A stretch of DNA of 64,000 nucleotides from CAVQCX01 sp963775335 (GCA_963775335.1 CAVZIJ010000003.1:992001-1056000); one strand, 5' to 3'; counted from the stretch's first letter, positions 37,663 through 46,935 are shown. Numbers and translations are program-made. Notes: generated from the sequence alone by a model not told the origin.

Positions 37663-38774
37663 CCGCTGGCCTCCTGCAGGGCGGTCGCGGCGTCGGACTC
37701 CAGGATGTCCACCCGCGAGGTCACGCCGCAGACCAGCTCGTAGGCGATGGTGCCCGCATGCTCGGCGATCTCCTCGGCGGGCAGTCCGTCGCCCCAGAGC
37801 ACCACCGGATCGCCGACCCGGGCCCCTGGGCAGCCGCGCAGGTCCACGCTGATCATGTCCATGGAGACCCGCCCGACGATGGGGGCCCTACGGCCGCCCA
37901 CCAGCACGGGGGTGCCCGAGCCGGCATGGCGCGGGTAGCCGTCACCGTAGCCGATGGCCACCACCCCCACGGGCATGTCCTCCGGGCAGGTCCAGGTGCC
38001 GGCATAGCCGACGCGGTCACCGCCCTCGAAGCGCGTCACCGCGATCAGCCGGCTCATCAGGGTCATGACCGGGCGCAGATCCCAGTCCGTCCCCCGCCCG
38101 CCCAGCATGGGCGAGATGCCGTAGAGCATCAGCCCCGGACGGGCCCAGTCCAGGCGGGTCTCCGGCCAGCAGAGGATACCGGCGGAGTTGGCCATGCTGA
38201 GCTCTGCCGCGCCCGTCCCCCGGGCCACCCGATGCAGGCGCCGGGTCTGCTCGCGCGTCAGCTCATTGGCCGCGTCATCGGCGCTGGCGAGATGGGACAT
38301 GAGGCCGGGACGGCCCTTGACCGAGGGGCTGGCGCAGAGCGTCCGGTAGGCGTCGTCCGCACGGTCCCAGCGAAACCCGATGCGGTGCATGCCGGTGTCC
38401 ACCTTGAGCCAGCAGGCCACTGGGCGCGCCAGGCGCTCGCCGCCGAGCAGCCGCAGCTGCTCCTCGCTGTGGATGACGAGGGTCAGGTTGTGCTCGGCGG
38501 CGGCGCGCAGCTCGCGCGACTCGAAGCAGCCCTCCAGCACCACCAGGGTCCCGACGAAGCCGCTGCGGCGCAGCCCCAGCGCCTCGGGCACCCGGGCCAC
38601 GGCGAGCGCATCCGCGCGGCCCAGGGCGCCGGCGATGCGCGCCAGCCCGTGACCGTAGGCGTTGGCCTTGATGACCGCCATCACCCGGCTGCCGGGGGCG
38701 GCCTGGCGGACTCGCTCAAGATTGTGTCGAACGGCGGAGAGGTCGATGAGCGCCCGGGGCCCGAAGTCCATCAA
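37659..38774 (-). CDS. alr: Alanine racemase
   Basis: A 371-aa PLP enzyme interconverting L- and D-alanine for peptidoglycan. The PLP Lys is K36 in VIKANAYGHGL. The second half has the catalytic Tyr in VGYAGTWTCPEDMPVGVVAI and the GYGDGYPRHA loop, followed by GRVSMDMISVDLRGCPGARVGD. Length is standard. Start and stop overlap the neighbours dnaB (ATGA) and radA (4 bp), so dnaB-alr-radA are read as one coupled operon, the usual gammaproteobacterial order. Confidence 0.97.
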   Translation of the reverse strand: MMDFGPRALIDLSAVRHNLERVRQAAPGSRVMAVIKANAYGHGLARIAGALGRADALAVARVPEALGLRRSGFVGTLVVLEGCFESRELRAAAEHNLTLVIHSEEQLRLLGGERLARPVACWLKVDTGMHRIGFRWDRADDAYRTLCASPSVKGRPGLMSHLASADDAANELTREQTRRLHRVARGTGAAELSMANSAGILCWPETRLDWARPGLMLYGISPMLGGRGTDWDLRPVMTLMSRLIAVTRFEGGDRVGYAGTWTCPEDMPVGVVAIGYGDGYPRHAGSGTPVLVGGRRAPIVGRVSMDMISVDLRGCPGARVGDPVVLWGDGLPAEEIAEHAGTIAYELVCGVTSRVDILESDAATALQEASG

Positions 38775-40168
38775 TAGACGTTCCCGTAGACATCGTCGAT
38801 GAAGTTCTCGAACTTGGTGTACTGGCCGAGGAAGGCCAGGCGCACCACCCCGGTGGGGCCGTTGCGCTGCTTGCCGATGATGATCTCGGCCATGCCCTTG
38901 TCGGAGCTGTCCTCGTTATAGACCTCGTCGCGGTAGATGAACACCACCAGGTCCGCGTCCTGCTCAATGCTGCCGGACTCGCGCAGGTCCGACATCACCG
39001 GGCGCTTGTTCGGGCGCTGCTCCAGGTTGCGGTTGAGCTGGGAGAGCGCGATCACCGGCACGTTGAGCTCCTTGGCCAGGGCCTTGAGGCTGCGCGAGAT
39101 CAGCGAGATCTCGTTGGTGCGGTTCTCGCCCCCGGGTGCCTGCATCAGCTGCAGATAGTCCACCACGATGAGACCCAGGTCGCCGAGCTCGCGCTTGAGC
39201 CGGCGCGAGCGCGCCCGAAGCTCGGTGGGGGTGAGCGCCGCGGTGTCATCGATGTGCAGCGGTGCGCCGGAGAGCATGGACACCGCCCCAGTGAGCCGCG
39301 GCCACTCGTCCTCCTCCAGCCGCCCGGTGCGCACCCGGTGCTGATCGATGCGCCCCAGGGACGCCATCATGCGCATCGCCAGCGCCTCCCCGGGCATCTC
39401 CATGCTGAACACCGCCACTGGCCGCCGCACAGCGATCGCCACGTTCTCGGCGACGTTCATCGCGAAACTGGTTTTGCCCATCGACGGCCTCCCGGCCACG
39501 ATGATCAGGTCCGCGGGCTGCAGCCCCGAGGTCTTGGCGTCGAAGTCGCTGAACCCGGTGCCGAGTCCGGTGATCGGGTCGTCCTGCTGGAACAGGGTCT
39601 CGATGCGATCCACCGCCTTGGTGAGCAGCGTGCGGATGGGCTGGAAGCCCTCGCCCCCGCGGGTGCGCTGCTCGGCGATCTCGAACACGTCGCGCTCGGC
39701 CTCGTCGAGCAGCTCGACGCTGGTCCTGCCCTCCGGGTTGAAGCCGCGATCCGCGATGCCTGTGCCCACCCGGATCATCTGGCGCATCACCGAGTGCTCG
39801 CGCACGATGTCGGCGTAGGCGCGGATGTTGGCCGCACTGGGGGTGTCCTTGGCGAGGGTGCCGAGGTAAGCGAGTCCGCCGGCCTCCTCCAGCTCGCCGC
39901 GGCGCTCCAGCTCCTCGGAGAGGGTCACCACGTCGAAGGGCTGGCTACGCTCCGCCAGGGCCTCCACGGCCCGAAAGATCAGCTGGTGCTCGCGCCGATA
40001 GAAGTCCTTTCGGGTCACCCGGTCGGCGACCTGGTCCCAGGTGCTGTTGTCGAGCATCAGGCCGCCTAGCACCGACTGCTCGCCCTGAATCGAGTGCGGC
40101 GGCACGCGCAGGGCCTCGGTCTGAGAGAGCCTCGCGTTCGCGATGGAGGAGCCGATCGAATCGGGCAT
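38771..40168 (-). CDS. dnaB: Replicative DNA helicase DnaB
   Basis: A 465-aa hexameric 5'-3' helicase. The N-terminal DnaB domain starts LRVPPHSIQGEQSVLGGLML; the RecA-like domain has Walker A AGRPSMGKTSFAMN, Walker B LIVVDYLQLM, and the arginine finger region SDLRESGSIEQDADLVVF. I start at the ATG at 40168 (MPDSIGSS), since the longer open frame upstream runs through the rplI terminator. No intein is present. It overlaps alr by 4 bp. Confidence 0.97.
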   Translation of the reverse strand: MPDSIGSSIANARLSQTEALRVPPHSIQGEQSVLGGLMLDNSTWDQVADRVTRKDFYRREHQLIFRAVEALAERSQPFDVVTLSEELERRGELEEAGGLAYLGTLAKDTPSAANIRAYADIVREHSVMRQMIRVGTGIADRGFNPEGRTSVELLDEAERDVFEIAEQRTRGGEGFQPIRTLLTKAVDRIETLFQQDDPITGLGTGFSDFDAKTSGLQPADLIIVAGRPSMGKTSFAMNVAENVAIAVRRPVAVFSMEMPGEALAMRMMASLGRIDQHRVRTGRLEEDEWPRLTGAVSMLSGAPLHIDDTAALTPTELRARSRRLKRELGDLGLIVVDYLQLMQAPGGENRTNEISLISRSLKALAKELNVPVIALSQLNRNLEQRPNKRPVMSDLRESGSIEQDADLVVFIYRDEVYNEDSSDKGMAEIIIGKQRNGPTGVVRLAFLGQYTKFENFIDDVYGNVY

Positions 40169-40220
40169 GGATGGAGAGCCGCAGGGGGAAGCCTGGGGCA
40201 AGAATACAGTCAATCGACGT

Positions 40221-40257
40221 GGGGGGAAAACCGCGCGCCCGCCGGGCAGGCGGGCGC
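40221..40257 (-). terminator. Rho-independent terminator after rplI
   Basis: On the minus strand a perfect 9-bp GC stem (GCGCCCGCC / GGCGGGCGC, 40257-40249 and 40243-40235) with a 5-nt loop is followed by GCGGTTTTCCCCCC. It lies 78 bases after the rplI stop and separates the ribosomal-protein operon from dnaB. Confidence 0.7.
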
Positions 40258-40334
40258 ACGATTCGACGGCGGCGCCGATCGCGAGCACGCGGCCGGCAGC
40301 GGCGTCAACGGCGGGCCTCACCCGCCGGGATCGG

Positions 40335-40781
40335 TCACTCCGGAACGATGACCAGCTTGATCCGGGCGTTGACGTCGGTGTGCAGGTGCAGGTCAACGTC
40401 GAACTCTCCACAGGCGTGGAGGGGACCTCCCGGCAGACGGACTTCCTTCTTCGCCAACGAGACGCCGGCGGCAGTGACTGCCTCGGCGATGTCGATGGTT
40501 CCCACGGAGCCGAACAGCCGGCCCTGCTCGCCCGCCTTGCGCGCGATGGTCAGGGTCAGCGCCTCGAGCTGCTCCTTACGGGAGCGGGCCACGGACAGCG
40601 AATCCGCCGCGTGCTTCTCCAGCTCGGCGCGGCGCGCCTCGAAGGCCTCGACATTGGCCGGGGTCGCCGCAACGGCACGGCCGGTCGGCACCAGGAAGTT
40701 ACGCCCGTAGCCGTTCTTGACCCGGACCTTGTCCCCGAGATCCCCGAGGTTCTCGACTTTCTGCAGCAGAATGACTTGCAT
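40335..40781 (-). CDS. rplI: 50S ribosomal protein L9
   Basis: A 148-aa ribosomal protein of the L1-stalk base. The N-terminal domain is MQVILLQKVENLGDLGDKV followed by VKNGYGRNFLVPTGRAV; the long central helix and the C-terminal domain (GSVGTIDIAEAV, DVNARIKLVIVPE) are intact. It ends the rpsF-rpsR-DUF2232-rplI group, 24 bp after the DUF2232 gene. Confidence 0.98.
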   Translation of the reverse strand: MQVILLQKVENLGDLGDKVRVKNGYGRNFLVPTGRAVAATPANVEAFEARRAELEKHAADSLSVARSRKEQLEALTLTIARKAGEQGRLFGSVGTIDIAEAVTAAGVSLAKKEVRLPGGPLHACGEFDVDLHLHTDVNARIKLVIVPE

Positions 40782-40805
40782 CTTACCTACCCCCGTGAAT
40801 TTCGA

Positions 40806-41738
40806 TCAGTCTTTTGGGCCCGCATCCGCCCCGCCCCCGCGGGGGGGCCCGGAACGCGCCCGAAAATCCATCCAGGTATCCGCCAGCCCCGTGGCCGCCA
40901 GGGCCGAGCCCAGGTACTGCAACGCGATCACCAGCAACACATACAACCCGACCAGCCAGGCGGGGCTCGCTCCGGCCTGGGCGACCATGGCATGAGCGAC
41001 CGCCAGGCCATGGAGGAGATACAGGCTCAGCAACAGGACCAGAATGTCCCTCACCCAGCTCCAGTCCGCGCCGAAGCCGAAGTGGATCCCCAGGACCCCC
41101 AGCGACAGGTAGCCCAGCAACCGCGACGCGCGCAGCGCGTGGAACTCCTCCCTGAACCCGCCGGGGTTATACAGCAGCGACTGCCACCAGCGGCCCAGGA
41201 ACAGGGACAGGGCCAGCTGCAGGAAGAACACCGCCGCCACCCCGCCGGTCATCCATCGTGCCATGCCCGCAAGCACCTGGGTGGCCTCCGACTCGTCGAC
41301 CACCTGCGATTCGACCAGTGACTGCTTCAGCGGCGCCAGCAGCCGCAGCCACGCGGCGGCCGGGTCCGGGAACAGCCCATGGTAGACGACGATCATGGCG
41401 ACGCCGAACACCAGCCCGGCCTGCACGGTCAACGACAGCGACCGGGTATTGCGCAGCACAGTCCCCAGCAGCCACATCGGCACCCAGGACATCAGAGCCA
41501 GGCCGATGAACGGCAGCGGGCTGCCCAGGGCGACCAGACCCAGTACCCCGGTCGCGGCGGCGGCCAGCGCCACCGTCAACATGCCTTCGCGCTCCCCATG
41601 GCGCAGGGTCACCAGGGCGACGGCGGCCGAGCTCACCAGGCTCAGCGGCCAGACCAGCAGCGAGAGCATCCCCATCACGGCCACCACCATCACCGCCTGG
41701 GACCGGCCGGCCATCACGAAGGACGCCAGGGCACGCAT
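40806..41738 (-). CDS. DUF2232 (YybS-like) membrane protein in the rpsF operon
   Basis: A 310-aa polytopic protein with about eight hydrophobic segments and no large soluble domain. A gene of this family often sits between rpsR and rplI in sulfur-oxidising and related gammaproteobacteria, and that position (54 bp after rpsR, 24 bp before rplI) supports the assignment. Function unknown; the spacing suggests co-expression with ribosomal proteins. The C-terminal tail is Gly/Pro/Arg-rich. Confidence 0.85.
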   Translation of the reverse strand: MRALASFVMAGRSQAVMVVAVMGMLSLLVWPLSLVSSAAVALVTLRHGEREGMLTVALAAAATGVLGLVALGSPLPFIGLALMSWVPMWLLGTVLRNTRSLSLTVQAGLVFGVAMIVVYHGLFPDPAAAWLRLLAPLKQSLVESQVVDESEATQVLAGMARWMTGGVAAVFFLQLALSLFLGRWWQSLLYNPGGFREEFHALRASRLLGYLSLGVLGIHFGFGADWSWVRDILVLLLSLYLLHGLAVAHAMVAQAGASPAWLVGLYVLLVIALQYLGSALAATGLADTWMDFRARSGPPRGGGADAGPKD

Positions 41739-41792
41739 GGTGTCAGCGGGGTCGCGGGCGGACTGCCGGGGCGCCGACGCGGCGCCTGCCGG

Positions 41793-42017
41793 TCAGTGTG
41801 AGTCGCTGAACGGCAGCAGGGCCAGATACCGGGCGTGCTTGATCGCGGTGGCGAGCTGACGCTGGTACTTGGAGCTGGTGCCGGTGATGCGGCTCGGGAC
41901 GATCTTGCCCGTCTCGCTCACAAACGCCTTGAGCAGGTTGAGATCCTTGAAGTCGATCTCGGTGATGCCTTCGGCAGTGAAGCGGCAATACTTTCTACGG
42001 CGGAAGAAACGGGACAT
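41793..42017 (-). CDS. rpsR: 30S ribosomal protein S18
   Basis: A 74-aa protein with the S18 core: RRRKYCRFTAEGITEIDFKD at the N terminus, LNLLKAFVSETGKIVPSRI and a basic ATAIKHARYLALLPF end. It binds the platform with S6, encoded 41 bp upstream. Length matches E. coli (75 aa). Confidence 0.98.
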   Translation of the reverse strand: MSRFFRRRKYCRFTAEGITEIDFKDLNLLKAFVSETGKIVPSRITGTSSKYQRQLATAIKHARYLALLPFSDSH

Positions 42018-42058
42018 GTTCTGAAATCTCCGATCGGTGTCTGGGCAGGATCCGGGGC

Positions 42059-42424
42059 TCAGGAGGCCCGGGCTTCCGCGGGGGGCTCGGACCTGTGGCT
42101 CTCCTCCTGACCCTTGGCCAGCGGGGACGCCGCGGTGACCGCGCTGTGGCGCTTGACGACGAGGTTGCGCAGCACTGCGTCGTTGAAGCGGAAGGCGCTC
42201 TCGAGCTCGCCAAGGGTTTCACCGTCGCACTCGATGTTCATGAGCACGTAGTGGGCCTTGTGCACCTTGTTGATCGGATAGGCGAGCTGGCGGCGGCCCC
42301 AATCCTCCAGGCGATGGATCTTGCCGCCCTTGCCCTCGATGGTTCCGCGATAACGCTCGATCATCGCGGGCACCTGCTCGCTCTGGTCCGGATGGACCAG
42401 GAACACGATTTCGTAATGTCTCAT
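42059..42424 (-). CDS. rpsF: 30S ribosomal protein S6
   Basis: A 121-aa S6 protein: MRHYEIVFLVHPDQSEQVPA, then IHRLEDWGRRQLAYPINKVH and HYVLMNIECDGE, FRFNDAVLRNLVVKR. A roughly 25-aa acidic/Ala tail extends beyond the core, as is common. It is first gene of the operon; a conserved leader hairpin lies immediately upstream. Confidence 0.98.
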   Translation of the reverse strand: MRHYEIVFLVHPDQSEQVPAMIERYRGTIEGKGGKIHRLEDWGRRQLAYPINKVHKAHYVLMNIECDGETLGELESAFRFNDAVLRNLVVKRHSAVTAASPLAKGQEESHRSEPPAEARAS

Positions 42425-42480
42425 TGTGGCTCCTCACGGATTAACAGCCTCCCGGCAATCTCCGGTGAGGCAAGGAGTAG
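42425..42480 (-). promoter_or_regulatory. Candidate S6:S18-binding mRNA leader of rpsF
   Basis: Just before the rpsF ATG the minus strand folds with CCTCAC pairing to GTGAG across GGAGATTGCCGGGAGGCTG and TTAATCC. A CCG-containing bulged hairpin next to the start codon is the known autoregulatory site at which the S6:S18 complex represses this operon in many bacteria. Identified by position and general build; no covariance test done. Confidence 0.45.
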
Positions 42481-42542
42481 CCCCGGGGAATGACCCCGAG
42501 GGTAAAGAAAGCGCGGAATGATACCCGCCCGAGGCGGCGATA

Positions 42543-43352
42543 TCAAGGCAATTGCCTGGGAGGCCAGTCACTTGCGAGGGCGCGCTGGCCGGTGCGCTGG
42601 CGAAGGGCCTCGAACAGGCACACCCCGGCGGCGACCGAGACGTTGAGGCTCTCCACGGTGCCGCGCATCGGCAGGCTCACCAACAGGTCGCAGGCCTCCC
42701 GGGTCAGCCGGCGCATCCCCTTCTCCTCGCCGCCCATCACCAGCACCAGGCCGCCGGTGAGATCGGCCACGAAGAGCGGGGTCTCGGCGTCGCCGGCCGT
42801 GCCCACCACGCGGAGCCCCAGCTCGTCCTTCAGCCGTTGCAGGGTGCGCACCAGGTTGGTCACCTGTACGAAGAGCAGGCTCTCGGCGGCGCCGCTCGCC
42901 ACCTTGCAGGCGGTCGGCGTAAGCCCGGCGCTGCGGTCCTTGGGGGCGATCACCGCATGCACGCCGGCAGCATCGGCGCTGCGCAGACAGGCCCCGAGGT
43001 TGTGCGGGTCCTGGACCCCGTCGAGCACCAGCAGGAACGGCGTCTCCCGCAGGCTCGCCACCAACTCGAACAGCGAGACCTCGTCGCGCCCCGCCGGCAC
43101 CCACACCCGCGCCACCGCGCCCTGGTGGTTGACGCCGGGGACCAAGGCATCGAGCTCGTCGCGGTCCGCCATGCTCAGCGCGACCTTCGCGTCCCGGGCG
43201 AGATCCAGCAGCGGGCGCAGCCGCGCATCGCGCAGCCGGCGGGCGTCGACCCAGAGGTGCTCGACGCCGGCGGAGCCGTAGCGCAGGGCGGTACGCACGG
43301 CGTGCAGCCCGCCGATCAGCTGCCCCGAGCTGCGCTGCCCGCCTCGGCTCAT
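42543..43352 (-). CDS. rlmB: 23S rRNA (guanosine-2'-O)-methyltransferase RlmB
   Basis: A 269-aa SpoU/TrmH-type SAM methyltransferase modifying G2251. An N-terminal substrate-binding domain (GGLHAVRTALRYG...LWVDARRLRDARL) precedes the knotted domain with motif 1 LDGVQDPHNLGACLRSADAAG, cut here as DPHNLGACLRSADA, motif 2 LVLVMGGEEKGMRRL and motif 3 LPMRGTVESLNVSVAAGV. Its start overlaps the rnr stop (ATGA), the standard rnr-rlmB pair. Confidence 0.97.
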   Translation of the reverse strand: MSRGGQRSSGQLIGGLHAVRTALRYGSAGVEHLWVDARRLRDARLRPLLDLARDAKVALSMADRDELDALVPGVNHQGAVARVWVPAGRDEVSLFELVASLRETPFLLVLDGVQDPHNLGACLRSADAAGVHAVIAPKDRSAGLTPTACKVASGAAESLLFVQVTNLVRTLQRLKDELGLRVVGTAGDAETPLFVADLTGGLVLVMGGEEKGMRRLTREACDLLVSLPMRGTVESLNVSVAAGVCLFEALRQRTGQRALASDWPPRQLP

Positions 43353-45862
43353 CGGCGGGATTTCTTGGCCGAAGAGCCTCCGAGCTGCCGGGGCTTGCCG
43401 GCCCGCGCGGTCTTCTTGCTGGCCGGCTTCCGCTCCGCCTCGCGGGCCGGCTCGGCCTTGGGCCTGCGCCGGCTACCCTGTTCGGCCGCCACCTCGGCCT
43501 TGGACCGGGGTGCGCCCTTGGGGCCCGGCTGCGACGACGCCGTTCGTGCGCCACCACCCCGGGTAGGAGCGACCTCCAGGTCGCGACCCGTCACCTCGGC
43601 CGCCGGCCCATCCCGCCGCCCCGCACGATGCAGACCGGAGCCACCGCGCCCGCGCACCCGCGGGGCGGCCTCCGCTTCTTCCGGCAGCACGAAGTCGATC
43701 TTGCGATCGTCCAGGTTGACCGCGGCCAGGCGCACCCGGATCGGATCGCCGAGCCGGTAGGTCAGTCCGGAGCGCGCGCCGGTCAGACGATGATGCACCG
43801 GGTCGAAATGGAAGAAATCGCGCTCCAGGGACGTGATGTGCAGCAGCCCGTCGATGTAGATGCCCTGGAGCTCGACGAACAGCCCGAAGGAGGTCACCCC
43901 GGAGATGAGGCCGTCGAAGTCCTGGCCCTCGCGGCCCATCATGTACTCACACTTCAGCCAGTTGACCACGTCTCGGGTGACATCGTCGGCCCGCCGCTCG
44001 GTGAACGAGCAGTGCTCCCCGAGGGACTGCAGCTGGGCGACTCCGTAGTCGAAGTCATGGGGCTTGCCCCCGACGATCAGGTGCTTGAGCGCGCGGTGCA
44101 CGATCAGGTCGGGATAGCGGCGAATCGGCGAGGTGAAGTGCGTGTAGGCGTCGTAAGACAGCCCGAAGTGACCCAGGTTGTCCGCGGTGTACAGGGCCTG
44201 GGAGAGCGAGCGCAGCATCACGGTCTGGATCAGGTGGGCATCCGGGCGGCCCTTCACCCGCGCCAGCAGCTGGGCGTAGTCCTGAGCGCTCGGCTCATCC
44301 CCGCCTCCGAGCCTCAGGCCCAGCTCACCGAGGAACGCGCGCAGATCGGCGAGCTTCTCCTTGCGCGGACCCTCATGTATCCGATAGAGCGCCGGCTGGC
44401 GCTTGCGCAGCAGCCGCCGCGCCGCGGCCACGTTGGCCGCAAGCATGCACTCCTCGATCAGGCGATGCGCATCGTTGCGCTGCACCGGCACGATGCGCTC
44501 GACCTTGCGTTCGGCGTTGAACAGAATGCGGGTCTCGGTGGACTCGAAATCGATCGCGCCGCGCTGCTCGCGCGTGCCGAGCAGGACCTTGTAGAGGGCA
44601 CGCAGACTCTCCAGGTGCGGCACCAGCGCCGCGTACTGCTTGCGAAGCGCCTTGTCGCCCCCCACCAGCATCGCCGCCACCTGGGTGTAGGTGAGGCGTG
44701 CCTGGGAGCGCATCACGGCCTCGAAGAAGCGCGAGCGCAGGACCGAGCCGTCGCCGTTGAGGTAGAGCTCGCAGGTCATGCACAGACGATCGACCTGCGG
44801 GTTGAGCGAGCACAGGCCGTTGGAGAGCACCTCCGGCAGCATCGGGATCACGCGGTCCGGGAAGTACACCGAGTTGCCGCGGTTGCGTGCCTCCTCGTCG
44901 AGCGCGGTGCCCGGGCTCACATAGGCCGACACATCGGCAATGCTCACCAGCAGCCGCCAGCCCTTGGGGGTGGACTCGCAGTAGACCGCATCGTCGAAGT
45001 CGCGCGCGTCCTCGCCGTCGATGGTGACCAGCGGCAATTTGCGCAGATCGACCCGCCCCGTCTTGGCGGACTCCTCGACCTCGGTGCTAAGCCCGGCAAT
45101 CTCTTGCAGCACCGCCTCGGGCCAGGTATCGGGCAGCTCATAGGCCCGGATGGCGACGTCGATCTCCATACCGGGGGCCATGTGCTCGCCCAGCACCTCG
45201 ACGATGCGCCCGACCGGGCGGGCACGAGCGCTGGGCTGCTCGACGATCTCGGCGACCACCATCTGGCCGTGGGCGGCACCGCGCAGATCCGCGTCCGGGA
45301 TCATCAGGTCGTGGAGCTGGCGCTTGTTGTCCGGCACCACGAAGGCCACCCCGGTCTCCCAAAACAGACGCCCGACGATCTGGTGCGTGTTACGCTCGAT
45401 GACCTCCACCAGCGCCCCTTCCCGGCGGCCCCGGCGGTCGATCCCAGAGACCCGCATCACGGCGCGGTCGTCGTGCCAGAGCGAGCGCATCTCGCGCGGC
45501 GAGAGAAACAGGTCCTCGCCCTCCTCGTCCGGCTTGAGGAAGCCGAATCCGTCCGGATGGGCGATCACGCGCCCGGCGATCAGATCCTTGCTGTTGACGG
45601 GGCAGTAGCCGCCGCGGCGATTGCGCACCAGCTGGCCGTCGCGCTCCATCGCGTTGAGCCGCCGCTGCAGCGCTTCGAGCCGATCGTCGCCCTCCAGGTG
45701 CAGGGCCTCGCTCAGCTGGCGGAAATTCATCGGACCGCCCAGCTCCTGCAGGGTCTGCAGGATGAACTCCCGACTCTGAATGGGATTCTCGTACTTGCGC
45801 GCCTCTCGGGCCGCAAACGGGTCGCCCGCGGTCGGGGCTTGGGTCTTGTTGCGTCTCGCCAC
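43349..45862 (-). CDS. rnr: Ribonuclease R
   Basis: An 837-aa 3'-5' exoribonuclease. Domains in order: HTH-like and cold-shock domains (to about 230), the RNB catalytic domain with DGEDARDFDDAVYCE (metal-binding Asp cluster) and HFTSPIRRYPDLIVHRAL, then S1 (about 640-725; GLISGVTSFGLFVEL). A basic, low-complexity tail of about 100 residues rich in K/R/A/G/S follows, as in other long RNase R proteins. I prefer the GTG at 45862, which has AGGAA upstream; a TTG 30 bases earlier is also open. Confidence 0.96.
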   Translation of the reverse strand: MARRNKTQAPTAGDPFAAREARKYENPIQSREFILQTLQELGGPMNFRQLSEALHLEGDDRLEALQRRLNAMERDGQLVRNRRGGYCPVNSKDLIAGRVIAHPDGFGFLKPDEEGEDLFLSPREMRSLWHDDRAVMRVSGIDRRGRREGALVEVIERNTHQIVGRLFWETGVAFVVPDNKRQLHDLMIPDADLRGAAHGQMVVAEIVEQPSARARPVGRIVEVLGEHMAPGMEIDVAIRAYELPDTWPEAVLQEIAGLSTEVEESAKTGRVDLRKLPLVTIDGEDARDFDDAVYCESTPKGWRLLVSIADVSAYVSPGTALDEEARNRGNSVYFPDRVIPMLPEVLSNGLCSLNPQVDRLCMTCELYLNGDGSVLRSRFFEAVMRSQARLTYTQVAAMLVGGDKALRKQYAALVPHLESLRALYKVLLGTREQRGAIDFESTETRILFNAERKVERIVPVQRNDAHRLIEECMLAANVAAARRLLRKRQPALYRIHEGPRKEKLADLRAFLGELGLRLGGGDEPSAQDYAQLLARVKGRPDAHLIQTVMLRSLSQALYTADNLGHFGLSYDAYTHFTSPIRRYPDLIVHRALKHLIVGGKPHDFDYGVAQLQSLGEHCSFTERRADDVTRDVVNWLKCEYMMGREGQDFDGLISGVTSFGLFVELQGIYIDGLLHITSLERDFFHFDPVHHRLTGARSGLTYRLGDPIRVRLAAVNLDDRKIDFVLPEEAEAAPRVRGRGGSGLHRAGRRDGPAAEVTGRDLEVAPTRGGGARTASSQPGPKGAPRSKAEVAAEQGSRRRPKAEPAREAERKPASKKTARAGKPRQLGGSSAKKSRR

Positions 45863-45965
45863 TAGGGATTCCTGGGGGTGAAAAATGTGCAATATTGTAG
45901 CGTTGACAGCCAGAGCCTGTCCCTGTAAATTGCCCGTCCTTCCGGGGCCCCCGGACCGACACCGA

Positions 45966-46052
45966 GCCGAGGTGGCGGAATTGGTAGACGCGCATGGTTC
46001 AGGTCCATGTCGGGGAAACCCGGTGGAGGTTCAAGTCCTCTCCTCGGCACCA
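45966..46052 (+). tRNA. tRNA-Leu (anticodon CAG)
   Basis: An 87-nt class II tRNA. Acceptor GCCGAGG pairs with the 3' CCTCGGC; D arm GCGGAATTGGTAGACGC; anticodon stem CATGG/CCATG enclosing loop TTCAGGT gives CAG; a long variable arm follows; T arm GAGGTTCAAGTCCTC; discriminator A and encoded CCA. It is the last gene before a region of decayed and unusual genes, a typical integration position for islands. Confidence 0.97.
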
Positions 46053-46434
46053 TTCGAGAAACGCGCTCGAAAATCAACAGGTTACGTGAGCATGGAAGGG
46101 AATTCTAGCCACGTTTCTAGCCACGCTCCGCTGATCCCCGACCGCCGCCCAGAGCACCACCGATAGCCCTGCTCGGTGCCCGACCCGCTGTCCGCCTTCA
46201 GGCGCTCAATCGGGTCCACGCCTTCCCTGGTCTACCCGCCCCACCGTTGGGCTGCCTCACCCCGCCTCGTCTCTAGACTAGGTCACTAGGTCGGAAAGCT
46301 TGACCAAGCAGGCCTTCGGTTTAGAATCGATCACAATGAGAGGGTTCGCGTAACCTACCGTAAAGTCAAGAGACCTGCGGTGATGCCAGCCGGGGCCTGT
46401 TCTCGGGCGTCAGATTTCGCAGTTGGAGGGGAGG
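46053..46434. other. tRNA-proximal region without a gene; two 11-bp direct repeats
   Basis: About 380 bp after tRNA-Leu. TTCTAGCCACG occurs twice one base apart (46103-46113 and 46115-46125). Such short repeats next to a tRNA 3' end could be integrase arm sites or attachment-site residue, but no integrase is present and no second copy of the tRNA tail was seen downstream. GGAGGGGAGG at the end serves the next gene. Confidence 0.4.
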
Positions 46435-46935
46435 ATGGCTGATCGAACAGACGAAAGCCCAGCAAAGAAGAGCACCCGAGCGAAGAAAGCAGTTGCGAGA
46501 ACAAGAAAAACTACTGCGGCGAAAGCGAAGCGGCATGGCCAGGAAGATGTGGCGACGTTCTCGTCAGGCCTCGCCACCAGAAGTAGTTGAGTACAAGTAT
46601 ATCTTCGCGGATGACTACAATCCTGTTTACGCTAACGGTGCGGTCGGCGGACCCGGTACGCGTGGAGAGATTGCGATTAATTTCTTTGTCGAGAGGCCCG
46701 CAGTTCCGCGCTCTCATGTTCAATCACTCATACCGATAGAACAGGACTCCAACACGTTCCGTTCACTCTCGGGGAGATTCGCAAAACTCCCGAACATGAT
46801 CATCCGCTCATCATCCGCTACGTCTCGACGGGTGTCATGCTGACGCTGCAGAACGCTAAAATCATTCATGCATGGCTCGGAGCACATATTCGGCGCATGG
46901 AGGAACGGGAAGATGAGAATGCAGCGATCGATTGA
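46435..46935 (+). pseudogene. DUF3467-like gene with two compensating frameshifts
   Basis: Starting at ATG 46435 behind a strong GGAGG site, frame 1 encodes a Lys/Ala-rich tail (MADRTDESPAKKSTRAKK...). The middle, in frame 2, reads EVVEYKYIFADDYNPVYANG and RGEIAINFFVERPAVPRS. The end, again in frame 1, reads GEIRKTPEHDHPLIIRYVST, GVMLTLQNAKIIHAWLGAHI and stops at 46935. The Y-A-N-x-A...E-x-x-I-N-F...V-M-x-x-x-x-A-K pattern resembles DUF3467-type small proteins. Two opposite single-base shifts, near 46540-46585 and 46740, break an otherwise 166-codon gene. Decay or sequence error cannot be told apart. Confidence 0.6.

Noticed and set aside
43628..45865. 745-codon open frame antisense to rnr
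   Set aside because: Shadow of RNase R, without any domain of its own.
46053..46434. Integrase gene behind the tRNA
   Set aside because: No frame with tyrosine recombinase motifs (R...H-x-x-R...Y) was found.
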